The notes under the pieces: model-generated
What the model was told of the DNA's origin: nothing
Database searches by the model: none
The model's input: the letters and a program-made list of their open reading frames with translations, nothing else
Part shown: in pieces, positions 34,550-43,219 of the stretch
How positions within the stretch are numbered: position 1 is the first letter of the stretch
Layout: each line of letters opens with the position of its first letter
Assembly (NCBI GenBank): GCA_021202075.1
Contig: JAJQDT010000147.1
Span: forward strand, 26,324-90,323
Length of the DNA stretch: 64,000 nucleotides
DNA from: Lachnospiraceae bacterium
GTDB lineage: Bacteria > Bacillota > Clostridia > Lachnospirales > Lachnospiraceae
Reading direction: 5' to 3'
Position numbers and translations under genes: made by a program

Positions 34550-35944
34550 TTATATCAGATTCCCGACGGTTCGCGGGTACGGAAGCACGTCGCGGATGTT
34601 GGACATCCCGGTCAGATACATCACGCAGCGCTCAAATCCCAGCCCGAACCCGGAGTGGCGGGTGGAACCGTACTTGCGAAGGTCTACATAGTATGCGTAA
34701 TCCTCCGGCTTCATGCCAAGCTCCGCAATCCGGCTGGTCAGGATGTCCAGGTTATCCTCTCTCTGGCTGCCGCCGATGATCTCGCCGATGCCCGGCACCA
34801 GGCAGTCCATCGCGCGGACGGTCTTCCCATCCTCATTCAGCTTCATATAAAATGCCTTGATCTCCTTCGGATAGTCTGTAACAAACAGCGGGCGTTTGTA
34901 AACTTGCTCCGTCAGATAGCGCTCATGCTCCGTCTGCAGGTCGCAGCCCCAGGAGACTTTAAACTCAAACTTATCGTTGTGCTTTTTCAGAATCTCCACT
35001 GCTTCGGTATAGGTGACATGTCCGAACTCTGAATTCAGCACATGGTTCAGCCGGTCCAGCAGCCCCTTATCCACAAAGGAATTGAAGAAATTCATCTCCT
35101 CCGGCGCCTGCTCCAGCACATAGCGGATGATAAATTTCAGCATATCTTCCGCCAGCGCCATGTTGTCATCCAGATCTGCGAACGCAATCTCCGGCTCAAT
35201 CATCCAGAACTCCGCCGCGTGGCGCGCGGTATTGGAATTCTCTGCGCGGAAGGTCGGACCGAACGTATAGACGTTGCGGAATGCCTGGGCGAACGCCTCG
35301 ACATCCAGCTGTCCGCTCACGGTCAGGTTCGTCATTTTCCCAAAAAAGTCCTTCGAATAGTCGATCGCCCCCTGCTCATCGCGCGGCAGGTTGTCCAGAT
35401 CCATGGTCGTCACCTGGAACATCTCCCCGGCTCCCTCACAGTCGCTCGCGGTGATCAGCGGCGTGTGCACATAGACAAAGCCGCGCTCCTGGAAAAAGGT
35501 GTGGATCGCGTACGCGATCAGAGAGCGCACACGGAACACCGCCTGAAATGTATTCGTGCGCGGGCGCAGATGCGGCACCGTGCGCAGATATTCCATCGAA
35601 TGACGCTTCTTCTGCATCGGATAATCCGGAGTAGATTCACCTTCAACCTCCACCGACGCCGCCTGGATCTCAAACGGCTGCTTCGCATTCGGCGTCGCCA
35701 CCAGCGTGCCGGTCACAATCACGGCCGCCCCGACATTCAGCTTCGAAATCTCAGCGAAATTCGACAGCTGATCGGAATAAACGATCTGCAGTGTATCAAA
35801 GAACGTGCCGTCATGCAGCACGATAAATCCAAATGTCTTCGAATCCCGGATGCTGCGCACCCAGCCGCCGACAGTAATCTCTTTTCCAATATAGCTCTCC
35901 CTGTCATGATACAGTTCTTTCACGGTAGTAAATGTATATTCCAT
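34550..35944 (-). CDS. asnS: Asparagine-tRNA ligase
   Basis: AsnRS charges tRNA-Asn. The N-terminal OB-fold anticodon-binding domain ([20 protein letters not shown]) is followed by the class II core: motif 2 in [20 protein letters not shown] and motif 3 in [20 protein letters not shown]. Length 464 is normal and the ending [13 protein letters not shown] is that of the AsnRS family rather than AspRS. GAGGAG precedes the ATG. A promoter lies 200 bases upstream; the leader carries an R1 repeat and no T-box sequence. Confidence 0.98.
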   Translation of the reverse strand: MEYTFTTVKELYHDRESYIGKEITVGGWVRSIRDSKTFGFIVLHDGTFFDTLQIVYSDQLSNFAEISKLNVGAAVIVTGTLVATPNAKQPFEIQAASVEVEGESTPDYPMQKKRHSMEYLRTVPHLRPRTNTFQAVFRVRSLIAYAIHTFFQERGFVYVHTPLITASDCEGAGEMFQVTTMDLDNLPRDEQGAIDYSKDFFGKMTNLTVSGQLDVEAFAQAFRNVYTFGPTFRAENSNTARHAAEFWMIEPEIAFADLDDNMALAEDMLKFIIRYVLEQAPEEMNFFNSFVDKGLLDRLNHVLNSEFGHVTYTEAVEILKKHNDKFEFKVSWGCDLQTEHERYLTEQVYKRPLFVTDYPKEIKAFYMKLNEDGKTVRAMDCLVPGIGEIIGGSQREDNLDILTSRIAELGMKPEDYAYYVDLRKYGSTRHSGFGLGFERCVMYLTGMSNIRDVLPYPRTVGNLI

Positions 35945-36003
35945 TTTTGCATTCTCCTCATATTGATTTTAAATCATCAGGCAGAGAACAATCGGCCACG
36001 GGA

Positions 36004-36082
36004 TGCCCTCTCTCCCTTATCCGTCTGCGCAATCCAGGTGCAGCTTTAGCCGCATAATTTTCCTGCCCGGTTCTATGCATAA
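36004..36082 (-). repeat. Dispersed intergenic repeat R1, copy g
   Basis: Minus strand: TTATGCATAGAACCGGGCAG, then GAAAATTATGCGGCTAAAGC, then CGGATAAGGGAGAGAGGGC. It lies inside the asnS leader, in the same orientation as the gene. Confidence 0.65.
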
Positions 36083-36140
36083 CACCAGGACTCGCCGTCC
36101 GGATATGTCCGTGATAAAAGACACGGACTGATTAAAACTG

Positions 36141-36169
36141 ATTATACCCATTTTTCCCCAAGTCCGCAA
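36141..36169 (-). promoter_or_regulatory. Promoter of asnS
   Basis: TTGCGG (36164-36169) and a perfect TATAAT (36141-36146) with a 17-base spacer on the minus strand. Confidence 0.72.
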
Positions 36170-36267
36170 GGGCTAACTGTCGGAGCTTTCTTAATCTTTC
36201 TTAAATAATTTGAGCAAAACACCGTCCGCCTTCCCGTTTGCCTCCTTCAAAACTGGCATTTTCACAC

Positions 36268-36296
36268 TTGATTTAAACCTGCGTCCCCCTTATAAT
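36268..36296 (+). promoter_or_regulatory. Promoter of the BMP-domain gene
   Basis: TTGATT (36268-36273) and a perfect TATAAT (36291-36296) with a 17-base spacer on the plus strand. It is divergent from the asnS promoter; the leader to the ATG is about 145 bases. Confidence 0.75.
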
Positions 36297-36445
36297 ACGC
36301 TTGAATTGCAGCAAGATAAGGATATCGCACTCCAAAATCGGAAGTGTCAAATACCGATACTGTCCCCAAAGAGGCGAAGAGCTCCTTGCATCATGCTGTC
36401 AAAAAGCACAGGCAGATGCATATCCAGGTCAGGAGGTTTTAACGC

Positions 36446-38374
36446 ATGTCATTAGAAGATTACAAAAAAGCATATAAAGCAGGCAAAAAGGACTATCAGG
36501 CACGCATGATGCGCGGCGAGCGCCCCACGCTCCAGGTACTTGACGAAATCCTTCCATCCGAAGCCCTGCCGATGGCCTCCCTCGGACTGGTGCAGATTCC
36601 GATCGACCAGATTGTCGGCACGCGCTACGGCGGGCGCAGCAACGCGTTCGCCGGAAATTATATGCCCATCCTCGAGGAGGGCTCCGAATTTGCCACGAAA
36701 TGGGCCTCTTTAAGCACTGCTCACACGCAGGAGGGCATCCGCGATCCTATCAAAGCCTGGGAGTATCGGAACCGTTTTTATGTCGAGGAGGGCAACAAAC
36801 GGGTCAGCGTGATGAAATATTTTGAAGCCATCTCAATTCCGGGAACTGTGACCCGCATCCTGCCAAAGCGCACCGATGACAAAGAGACGGTCATCTACTA
36901 TGAATTCGTCGACTTTTACAGTCTGTCAAAAATCAATTACATCGAATTTTCCAAAGAGGGCAGCTACGCGAAGCTGCAGACGGCCGTCGGCAAAAAGCCG
37001 GATGAGCTCTGGACCGACGATGACCGGCTGGATTTCAGCTCCATCTATACCCGCTTCACCGCCGCGTTTCATGCAAGGGGCGGCGGCAAGCTTCCCATCA
37101 CGCCGGGCGATGCGTTTCTCACCTTCATCACACTCTACGGCTACGACCGGGTGAACGGCATCACGACCGACGAAATGAAAACGCTGATTGCGAAGGCGTG
37201 GGAAGAATTCGAGCTGCTCAAAGAGGATGACGCCATCGAGCTGAAAATGGATCCGACCACCGAGAAAAAGCCGCTTCTGAGCCGCCTGCTCACAGGTACC
37301 CTTACGAGCGGCCTCGCGGGCAGCCCGTCCCGCCTGAAAATTGCATTCGTCTACGACAAAACGCCCGGCTCCTCCGCGTGGACCTATTCCCACGAGCTCG
37401 GCCGGCTCCACTTGGAACAGACCTTCCCGGACGAGGTGAGCACCATTGCCTACAACAACATCACCGCCGAAACCATCGAGGCCTGCCTCGAGGAGGCAAT
37501 TGGGCAGGGCTGCAACCTGATTTTTACCACCACACCCGTGTTCGCGGCAGCCAGCGTAAAGGCGGCGATCGAGCATCCCGCCGTCCGCATCCTGAACTGC
37601 TCGCTGAACACCTCGCACCGCTACATCCGCACCTACTACGCGCGGATGCATGAGGCAAAATTCCTGATGGGCGCCATCGCCGGCGCCATGGCGGAAAACA
37701 GCCGCCTCACCTACATCGCGGACTACCCGCTGTTCGGCACCATCTCCAACATCAACGCCTTCGCGCTCGGCGCCAAGATGATCAACCCGCGGGCGAAGGT
37801 CTATCTGGAATGGTCCACAAAAAAGGACGCGGATATCAACGACAGCATCCGCCGTATCAATCCCTCCTGCATCTCAGGCAAGGACATGGTGATCCCGGAG
37901 GAAGCCTCGCGGTTCTTCGGCATTTACCATATGGTCGACGGCCGTCCGCAGAACCTCGCCATGCCGCTCTGCCACTGGGGGCGTTTTTACGAGAAGCTGA
38001 TCCGCACCATCATGGACGGCACCTGGAAATACGACGACGCCTCCGCCAAAGCCATCAATTACTGGTGGGGCATGTCCTCCGGCGTCGTGGACGTCATCTG
38101 CTCGCAGAACCTGCCCATCGGCACCAAGCGCCTGGTCGACCTGCTCAAAGACACCATCAGCCGGGGAGAATTCAACCCCTTCTCCGGTCCGCTCTATTCC
38201 CAGACGGGCCATGTCAGATCACAGGCCGAATGGGGCGACAGCCTGACGCCGGAGCAGATCGTCAAAATGGACTGGCTCGCAGAAAACGTCGTCGGCTCCA
38301 TCCCCGAGGAATACGAGCTGACCGACAACGCAAAGCCTGTCGTCGCGCAGCAGGGCGTGAAGAAGCAGGCATAA
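36446..38374 (+). CDS. BMP-domain protein with ParB/Srx-like N-terminus
   Basis: A 642-residue protein in two parts. Residues about 290-590 resemble the BMP/PnrA periplasmic-binding fold for nucleosides (LKIAFVYDKTPGSSAWTYSH, NLIFTTTPVFAAASVKAAIE, LMGAIAGAMAENSRLTYIAD). BMP proteins normally begin with a lipoprotein signal; here there is none. Residues about 50-140 (IPIDQIVGTRYGGRSNAFAG, EEGNKRVSVMKYFEA) instead recall a ParB/sulfiredoxin-type fold with a GNKR motif. The protein is therefore probably cytosolic. No permease or ATPase of a nucleoside transporter is adjacent. CAGGAGG precedes the ATG. A ligand-sensing or regulatory function is inference. Confidence 0.8.
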   Translation: MSLEDYKKAYKAGKKDYQARMMRGERPTLQVLDEILPSEALPMASLGLVQIPIDQIVGTRYGGRSNAFAGNYMPILEEGSEFATKWASLSTAHTQEGIRDPIKAWEYRNRFYVEEGNKRVSVMKYFEAISIPGTVTRILPKRTDDKETVIYYEFVDFYSLSKINYIEFSKEGSYAKLQTAVGKKPDELWTDDDRLDFSSIYTRFTAAFHARGGGKLPITPGDAFLTFITLYGYDRVNGITTDEMKTLIAKAWEEFELLKEDDAIELKMDPTTEKKPLLSRLLTGTLTSGLAGSPSRLKIAFVYDKTPGSSAWTYSHELGRLHLEQTFPDEVSTIAYNNITAETIEACLEEAIGQGCNLIFTTTPVFAAASVKAAIEHPAVRILNCSLNTSHRYIRTYYARMHEAKFLMGAIAGAMAENSRLTYIADYPLFGTISNINAFALGAKMINPRAKVYLEWSTKKDADINDSIRRINPSCISGKDMVIPEEASRFFGIYHMVDGRPQNLAMPLCHWGRFYEKLIRTIMDGTWKYDDASAKAINYWWGMSSGVVDVICSQNLPIGTKRLVDLLKDTISRGEFNPFSGPLYSQTGHVRSQAEWGDSLTPEQIVKMDWLAENVVGSIPEEYELTDNAKPVVAQQGVKKQA

Positions 38375-38488
38375 GGAGATAGTAGGTAGTAGGTAGTGGT
38401 TAGTGATTAGTAGATTGCCGCACCATTTGAATTTAAGTAAAGATAAGCCAATGACAAGGCGTGGCAGAGGAAGGAACTACAGTACATC

Positions 38489-39127
38489 ATGCGGATACTG
38501 ACAATCGCGGATGAGGAATCCGCCTATCTGTGGGATCATTTTGAAAAAAGCAAGCTCGACGGGATCGATCTGATCATCTCCTGCGGCGATCTGCATCCGC
38601 ATTACCTGTCCTTTCTCGCCACCTTCACCTCCGCCCCGGTTCTCTACGTGCACGGGAACCACGACGAGAAATACGAAAAAATCCCGCCCGATGGCTGCAT
38701 CTGCATCGACGACGACATCTTTGTCTTCAACGGCGTACGCATCCTGGGGCTGGGCGGCTCCATGCGCTACCGCCCCGGCACTTACCAGTACACCGAAAAA
38801 GAGATGCAGCGGCGCGTACGGAAGCTGCGCTGGAAGCTGTTCCGCAACCGCGGCTTCGACATCCTGGTGACCCACGCCCCCGCCTATCAGTTAGGCGACG
38901 GGCGCGACCTGCCTCATCAGGGCTTCAAAAGCTTCATCACGCTCATCGACAAATACAGCCCGCGCTTTTTCCTGCACGGGCATGTACATATGTCCTACGG
39001 CCGCCAGTACAGGCGCTATGACAAGTATCAAAACACACATGTCATCAACGCGTACGACCGCTTTGTATTTGACTACGAGGCCGACACCGAGGAAGAGCTC
39101 GTGCCGACGTATTATGGGGTGATGTAG
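38489..39127 (+). CDS. Metallophosphoesterase
   Basis: A 212-residue calcineurin-like phosphoesterase. The metal-binding motifs are in order: MRILTIADEES (where most relatives have D-x-H), IISCGDLHPHY, VHGNHDEKYE, LVTHAPAY and FLHGHVHMSYG. The first motif lacks the usual His, so the first metal site may differ. It follows the BMP-domain gene on the plus strand, 114 bases later and after a short AGTAGGT-type repeat; co-transcription is likely. The substrate is unknown (nucleotides or phosphodiesters are common). Cytosolic by lack of a signal. Confidence 0.88.
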   Translation: MRILTIADEESAYLWDHFEKSKLDGIDLIISCGDLHPHYLSFLATFTSAPVLYVHGNHDEKYEKIPPDGCICIDDDIFVFNGVRILGLGGSMRYRPGTYQYTEKEMQRRVRKLRWKLFRNRGFDILVTHAPAYQLGDGRDLPHQGFKSFITLIDKYSPRFFLHGHVHMSYGRQYRRYDKYQNTHVINAYDRFVFDYEADTEEELVPTYYGVM

Positions 39128-39287
39128 ATGGGCCCGCTGTACTAAGCCCAGGGAGTTTTCTCGTTCTTCGTCCTCGTAGCCGCGGAAATATACCTGCACG
39201 ATTTTATCATGGTCAAACATACAGGCGCTATGCTACCTGTCTTATGCTTCAGGCGAGCAAGGTTCGTTTGAAGCAATTGAATACCCA

Positions 39288-40871
39288 CTACACGATCGCT
39301 TCCACCAGAATCCTGTCGCCGACCGGTACTTCCTTCACTCCAATTTCTTTATTTTTATTAAAACAGAAGCTCAGCATATATCCCTTCTTTAAGTGATAAT
39401 AGTCCAGATACTCCGCCAGCTGCTGTTCTCCTCTCTCATTGTAGGCATTGCCGCGCCACAGCTTTAACTCAACAACCGATTGGACTCCTTTATAATCAAT
39501 GACCAGATCCGTCTGTTTCCGGTTTCTGGTACGTGCCTCTACATAGTAATTTCCGGTACCATTGATGATGGGCTTCAGAAAGAGCATAAAATAACGTCTG
39601 CCATCCTCTTCTATAAATCTTTGATCCTGATCCCCATAAATATCATCAAAATATTCAACAAACTTTTCCAGCAAACGTCTCATATCGAGCTGATCATTTG
39701 AGATAAATTGATTTTTTTCATCGGAACCCAACCGGAAAATCTCTGTTCTGGAAGCATCCGCCGTCATGAGGAAATAATTATAAAGTCTGGTCTCAAAAAT
39801 CCGATTCGCGATCTGCAGCGTTCCACTCACATTTTTGACAAAACCAAACATATGAAGCAGATTCGTCACCGGATCATCAATATTAAATGGAATCGGTTCT
39901 CCACAAAACAAAAGGTCATAGATCCTGATTTTCATTTCAGGATATTGATTGAGCTTATCCCACAGAGACTCAAACAGAGCATTCTGCTCGGTAAGAATAA
40001 GCTTCACAGCCTCATTGACACCTTCTGCAGTCCAGGCAGCACTTCTGTCCGGGAACTCGTCCGTCCCGGCAATTTCCTCATCCAGTAATTTGCATAATTC
40101 GGAGGAAAGCACCGGGTAGCCCGACGTATAATCATAAATCGCTTCCGCCACAGCATCTACACACATACCAGTATGGTAGTCTTCTTCATACTGCCGGATC
40201 ATGCCTCCAATTTCTTCTGCTGAAAAATTCATATTCAAATTAAATTTAGCGGCAATATTCCACGGCGAATTAACTTTATGCTCTTCATCTGGCCGAATTT
40301 TACGCCTGATATTCCGCACATCATGTACCCCCGCCAGAATAACCGACTGAAAGGTCGAAACGACATCCCGTTCCAGATACGCCGCACGCAGCTGTGCCAG
40401 AAAGTCCAGAAAAATCTGGTTATTCGTCGCAGTATCCACCTCGTCAATCAGCAGAACAATCGGTCGTTCCGAAGCCGCGCACCAGTCTTCAAAAATCTGG
40501 AACAGTCTCTGCAGGGAAAGCATTCTTTCCGTTCCCTGGATAATCGCTTCAAACTGTTCTCTGATTCCAGCCGGAAAGTTCCTGACCGTCCGCAGCAGCG
40601 CACTGGAAAAGCCTTTTAAAAATGAAGGAGCATCTTCATACGCCGTGGAATCCAGACGTTGAAAATCCATCGACACCACCGCATAATCATCCTTTAAAAA
40701 CTCAGCCAATGCCCGCAATGTTGTCGTCTTTCCATATTGTCTCGCACGGTTAATCGTAAAATAATCCCCATTATCCACCATCTCCCTGATTTCCATAAGC
40801 CGTGAAGTCAGGTCTACCATATAATGCCTTGCAGGTATGCAGGCCCCTGTCGTGTTAAATCTCTTTGCCAT
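39288..40871 (-). CDS. AAA-ATPase with PD-(D/E)XK nuclease domain
   Basis: A 527-residue protein of the AAA-like/PDDEXK_9 (DUF1703-type) group frequent in gut anaerobes. Walker A is in TINRARQYGKTTTLRALAEF, Walker B in PIVLLIDEVDTATN; the C-terminal nuclease-like core is KQTDLVIDYKGVQSVVELKL with the D and ExK residues. The role is not established; defence or mobile-element links are suspected. The track start at 40919 is too early: GGAGG lies eight bases before ATG 40871 (MAKRFNTTGACIPARHYMVD). An extended -10 (TGCTATACT) lies upstream. The first 27 codons with promoter are duplicated at 42.9-43.1 kb. Confidence 0.88.
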   Translation of the reverse strand: MAKRFNTTGACIPARHYMVDLTSRLMEIREMVDNGDYFTINRARQYGKTTTLRALAEFLKDDYAVVSMDFQRLDSTAYEDAPSFLKGFSSALLRTVRNFPAGIREQFEAIIQGTERMLSLQRLFQIFEDWCAASERPIVLLIDEVDTATNNQIFLDFLAQLRAAYLERDVVSTFQSVILAGVHDVRNIRRKIRPDEEHKVNSPWNIAAKFNLNMNFSAEEIGGMIRQYEEDYHTGMCVDAVAEAIYDYTSGYPVLSSELCKLLDEEIAGTDEFPDRSAAWTAEGVNEAVKLILTEQNALFESLWDKLNQYPEMKIRIYDLLFCGEPIPFNIDDPVTNLLHMFGFVKNVSGTLQIANRIFETRLYNYFLMTADASRTEIFRLGSDEKNQFISNDQLDMRRLLEKFVEYFDDIYGDQDQRFIEEDGRRYFMLFLKPIINGTGNYYVEARTRNRKQTDLVIDYKGVQSVVELKLWRGNAYNERGEQQLAEYLDYYHLKKGYMLSFCFNKNKEIGVKEVPVGDRILVEAIV

Positions 40872-40996
40872 ATACGGCACCTCCCTCTCACCAGCACAAT
40901 TCAAATGCCCTTGCTCCATATGGGAAAGTATAGCACAGGTTTAAAAGAAAAGCCACCGCAACTGTGCCTAAAGGGTGCCTGAAGTTCAGAAACAAA
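40789..40996. repeat. Direct repeat, left copy (AAA-ATPase 5' region)
   Basis: About 205 bases spanning the promoter, ribosome binding site and first codons of the AAA-ATPase gene. They recur at 42924-43119 in the same orientation with about 10 percent differences by eye. The 1.9 kb between the copies holds an IS110 remnant, a structured segment and the GH3 gene. Confidence 0.88.
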
Positions 40997-41014
40997 CTGT
41001 AAAAGCACGGAACA

Positions 41015-41137
41015 ATGACTGCCTCATACAAGACGAAAGCCTTTAACACCACAAATTCAGTAATCGCCGCCTTGCGCGACTGGCTTCTCGAGCAGGGCGT
41101 TCACGATGTCTGTATGGAATCCACTGGTAAATACCAT
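41015..41137 (+). pseudogene. IS110-family transposase fragment
   Basis: The reading frame encodes KAFNTTNSVIAALRDWLLEQ then GVHDVCMESTGKY, a segment of the N-terminal DEDD domain of IS110 transposases (the MESTGKYW region). Residues before it, including the first catalytic Asp, and everything after STGKYH are missing; the rest of the ORF to 41245 shows no similarity I recognise. It is a remnant of an insertion sequence beside the duplicated ATPase fragment. Confidence 0.78.
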
Positions 41138-41217
41138 GCAGGCATTATATCACACTATTATCCGGAACAGTACTTTTATGCAGAAGGCATGGAAAATATT
41201 GCTAACGCAAGAAACGC

Positions 41218-41465
41218 TTGCGATATAGCATTATCTGTGTTATAGTCACAATAAGGTAAAAAGGAGTGTTGCCTGTACTGCATGATGGTTTGTTCCCTGT
41301 ATTTGATAGATGATAAACGCATAATTGGTCACCAGAGCGGTTATTTTTGTGTCTTGTTACTTCCAATCTTTATCCAAGGCTAAATGAGGTTAAGCAGAGG
41401 CTACGCACTGCATTCATGGAAACAAACCATCATTGCTATTAAGGTTCACCACCTCTGCTTTTTCC
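41218..41465 (+). other. Structured non-coding segment, possible small RNA
   Basis: TTGCGA (41218-41223) and TATAGT (41241-41246), 17 bases apart, form a promoter. Downstream GCATGATGGTTTGTTCC (41280-41296) and GGAAACAAACCATCATTGC (41419-41437) are near-perfect inverted repeats, and AAGCAGAGG/CCTCTGCTT (41392-41400, 41452-41460) closes a terminator-like stem followed by T. A 34-codon reading frame (MMVCSLYLIDD...) starts in the first arm after AAGGAG, but its spacing is long. A small RNA, type I toxin locus or decayed IS end are all possible. Confidence 0.45.
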
Positions 41466-41513
41466 GATATATGTATAAACAGGAATTAAATAGCATATTC
41501 ATTGTCTTATTCA

Positions 41514-42716
41514 TCAGCCTGCCATCTCTAATTTCAGCTTTACAATCCTTGTTACGGATTTGTCCAGTCTGGACTCTGAAATCTTTCCTGAGCGGACTGC
41601 GGAAAGGACAGCATTATAGGCCTGAACAAAATTTTCCGGTGCCAGAATCATATCACAGCCGGCCTGTATGGCCTTGACAGCGGCCTGTCCGGATGAATAG
41701 CTGTCTGTGATCGCGCTCATTGACATGGCATCTGTAATCACAATTCCATCATAGGAAAGTTCATTTCTCAGAATCTTTGTTACGATTTTCTTAGAGAGTG
41801 TCGCAGGAACATTGCTGCCTGTCACATTTGGCAGAGAAATATGTCCAACCATAATAAATTCGGTTCCCTTTGCGATCCCTTTTTTGAAAGGCTTCAGTTC
41901 GCTGTTTCTCAGCTGCGAAAGTTTACGGAGAGAGACTGCCATCCCCAGATGAGAATCCTCTGTAGTATTTCCATGCCCCGGGAAATGCTTCAGAGTCGAT
42001 GCAATTCCTGCGGCGTGCAATCCGTCAACGTATTTCCCCACCATTTTTGATACCAGAGAGGAACTGGATCCGAAAGACCTGTATTTAACCACCGTATTAG
42101 ATGGATTGCTCCAGATATCTGCTACCGGTGCAAAGTCAACATTGAAACCGTATTTTGCAAGATAAGTCCCAATATACTTTCCAGCCGAATAGGCCTTACT
42201 CGCCTTTTTCGTTGCACCTATGGCGCTCATATTTCCTACATTTTTTACACCAAACGCACTTTTTGAGGCAATCCTTGCAACAGTTCCCCCTTCTTCGTCT
42301 ACAGCAATGAACGGGATGACTCCAACCGTATTCACGCTCATGCTCTTAAGTGCTTTGTTGAGTTTTTTTATCTGACTCACCCCGGTGATGTTGCTTCCCA
42401 TCAGAATAAATCCGCCAACCGGATATTTCTTATACTTACTTTTCAATTCGCTGGTCACTTTTGTCGCCGCGCCGCCTCCCGTCAGCGTCTCAGGTGTAAT
42501 AACAAATAACTGAGCCACTTTTTCTTTCAGAGTCATGTTTTCCACGATTTGTTTTACATCCGTCTGCTGTGTATCCATCTGTTCTGTTTCTGTAGCCGAC
42601 TGTTCCGTTTCTGCCTGTGCTGCCAGAGTATCGGCCTTTCCGGCCCCGATCAGAAAGCCCACCAAACAGACTAACCCTGCAATTTTCCAAAACTGTTTCC
42701 AATGGTCTATTTTCAT
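41514..42716 (-). CDS. nagZ: Secreted beta-N-acetylhexosaminidase, GH3
   Basis: A 400-residue glycoside hydrolase family 3 enzyme with the NagZ markers: GGFILMGSNI, FIAVDEEGGTVARI, the catalytic KHFPGHGNTTEDSH (with the acid/base His loop) and the nucleophile Asp in YDGIVITDAMSMSAI. NagZ-type enzymes cleave N-acetylglucosamine from peptidoglycan fragments. An N-terminal signal (IAGLVCLVGFLIGAGKADTLA) and a Thr/Glu/Gln-rich linker of about 30 residues indicate secretion, as in Bacillus NagZ. GGGGGAAA precedes the ATG. It follows two other secreted proteins on the same strand and lies between the direct repeats. Confidence 0.93.
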   Translation of the reverse strand: MKIDHWKQFWKIAGLVCLVGFLIGAGKADTLAAQAETEQSATETEQMDTQQTDVKQIVENMTLKEKVAQLFVITPETLTGGGAATKVTSELKSKYKKYPVGGFILMGSNITGVSQIKKLNKALKSMSVNTVGVIPFIAVDEEGGTVARIASKSAFGVKNVGNMSAIGATKKASKAYSAGKYIGTYLAKYGFNVDFAPVADIWSNPSNTVVKYRSFGSSSSLVSKMVGKYVDGLHAAGIASTLKHFPGHGNTTEDSHLGMAVSLRKLSQLRNSELKPFKKGIAKGTEFIMVGHISLPNVTGSNVPATLSKKIVTKILRNELSYDGIVITDAMSMSAITDSYSSGQAAVKAIQAGCDMILAPENFVQAYNAVLSAVRSGKISESRLDKSVTRIVKLKLEMAG

Positions 42717-42739
42717 CGCTCATTTCCCCCAATTCCCTA

Positions 42740-43006
42740 TTAGAGCGCTCTCGGAAACTCAAAACCTCCCGAGATTCCGCTCTTTTTTACATGTTCTAAA
42801 TTTTCCCTTCCTCCAAATCCAAAGAAAAAATTTAAATAAATTTTCAAAAAGCTCTTGACATTTTCGTGAAATTGTGCGGCGTATTTGGTGGCCAAACCCA
42901 GGCCACCAAATGCACCCTTGTAAATTTCCATAAGCCGTGAAGTCAGGTCTACCATATAATGCCTTGCAGGTATGCAGGCTCCTGTCATGTTAAATCTCTT
43001 AGCCAT
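42740..43006 (-). pseudogene. Truncated duplicate of the AAA-ATPase 5' end
   Basis: ATG 43006 with the same GGGAGG site starts MAKRFNMTGACIPARHYMVD followed by LTSRLMEI, matching the ATPase at 39288-40871. After 27 residues similarity stops abruptly (YKGAFGGLGLATKYAAQFHE), and the frame ends near 42740 with no known domain. The duplicated promoter (AGTATAGCACAGG) is retained, so it could still be transcribed toward nagZ. Confidence 0.8.
42883..42911. repeat. Perfect hairpin at the duplication junction
   Basis: ATTTGGTGGCC and GGCCACCAAAT form an 11-bp perfect stem with a 7-base loop, a few bases from the point where similarity to the ATPase gene ends. No T-run follows. Confidence 0.85.
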
Positions 43007-43119
43007 ATACGGCACCTCCCTCTTGCCATCACAATTCAAATGTCCTTGTTCCATTTGAGAAAGTATAGCACAGGTCTAAAAGAAAAGCCACTGCAATCGG
43101 ACTAAAGTTCAGAAACAAA
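42924..43119. repeat. Direct repeat, right copy
   Basis: Second copy of the ATPase 5' region, from TTTCCATAAGCCGTGAAGTC through the promoter to GTTCAGAAACAAA. See the left copy at 40789-40996. Confidence 0.88.
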
Positions 43120-43219
43120 ACAGAACGCCGGGCTATCTGCAGAATCAGGGCAATAATGGCACCAGGATTTTTCATTACTCAATAGTTGTGATTCTTTCGT
43201 TAGCTCATCCATACACGTA

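Noticed and set aside
35042-36049. 335-residue plus-strand ORF
   Set aside because: Shadow of asnS, no domain content.
35945-36134. T-box in the asnS leader
   Set aside because: No GGGTGGNACCGCG-type sequence or matching terminator was found in the leader.
41384-41677. 97-residue plus-strand ORF next to the IS110 remnant
   Set aside because: It runs into the antisense of nagZ and has no ribosome binding site or recognisable domain.
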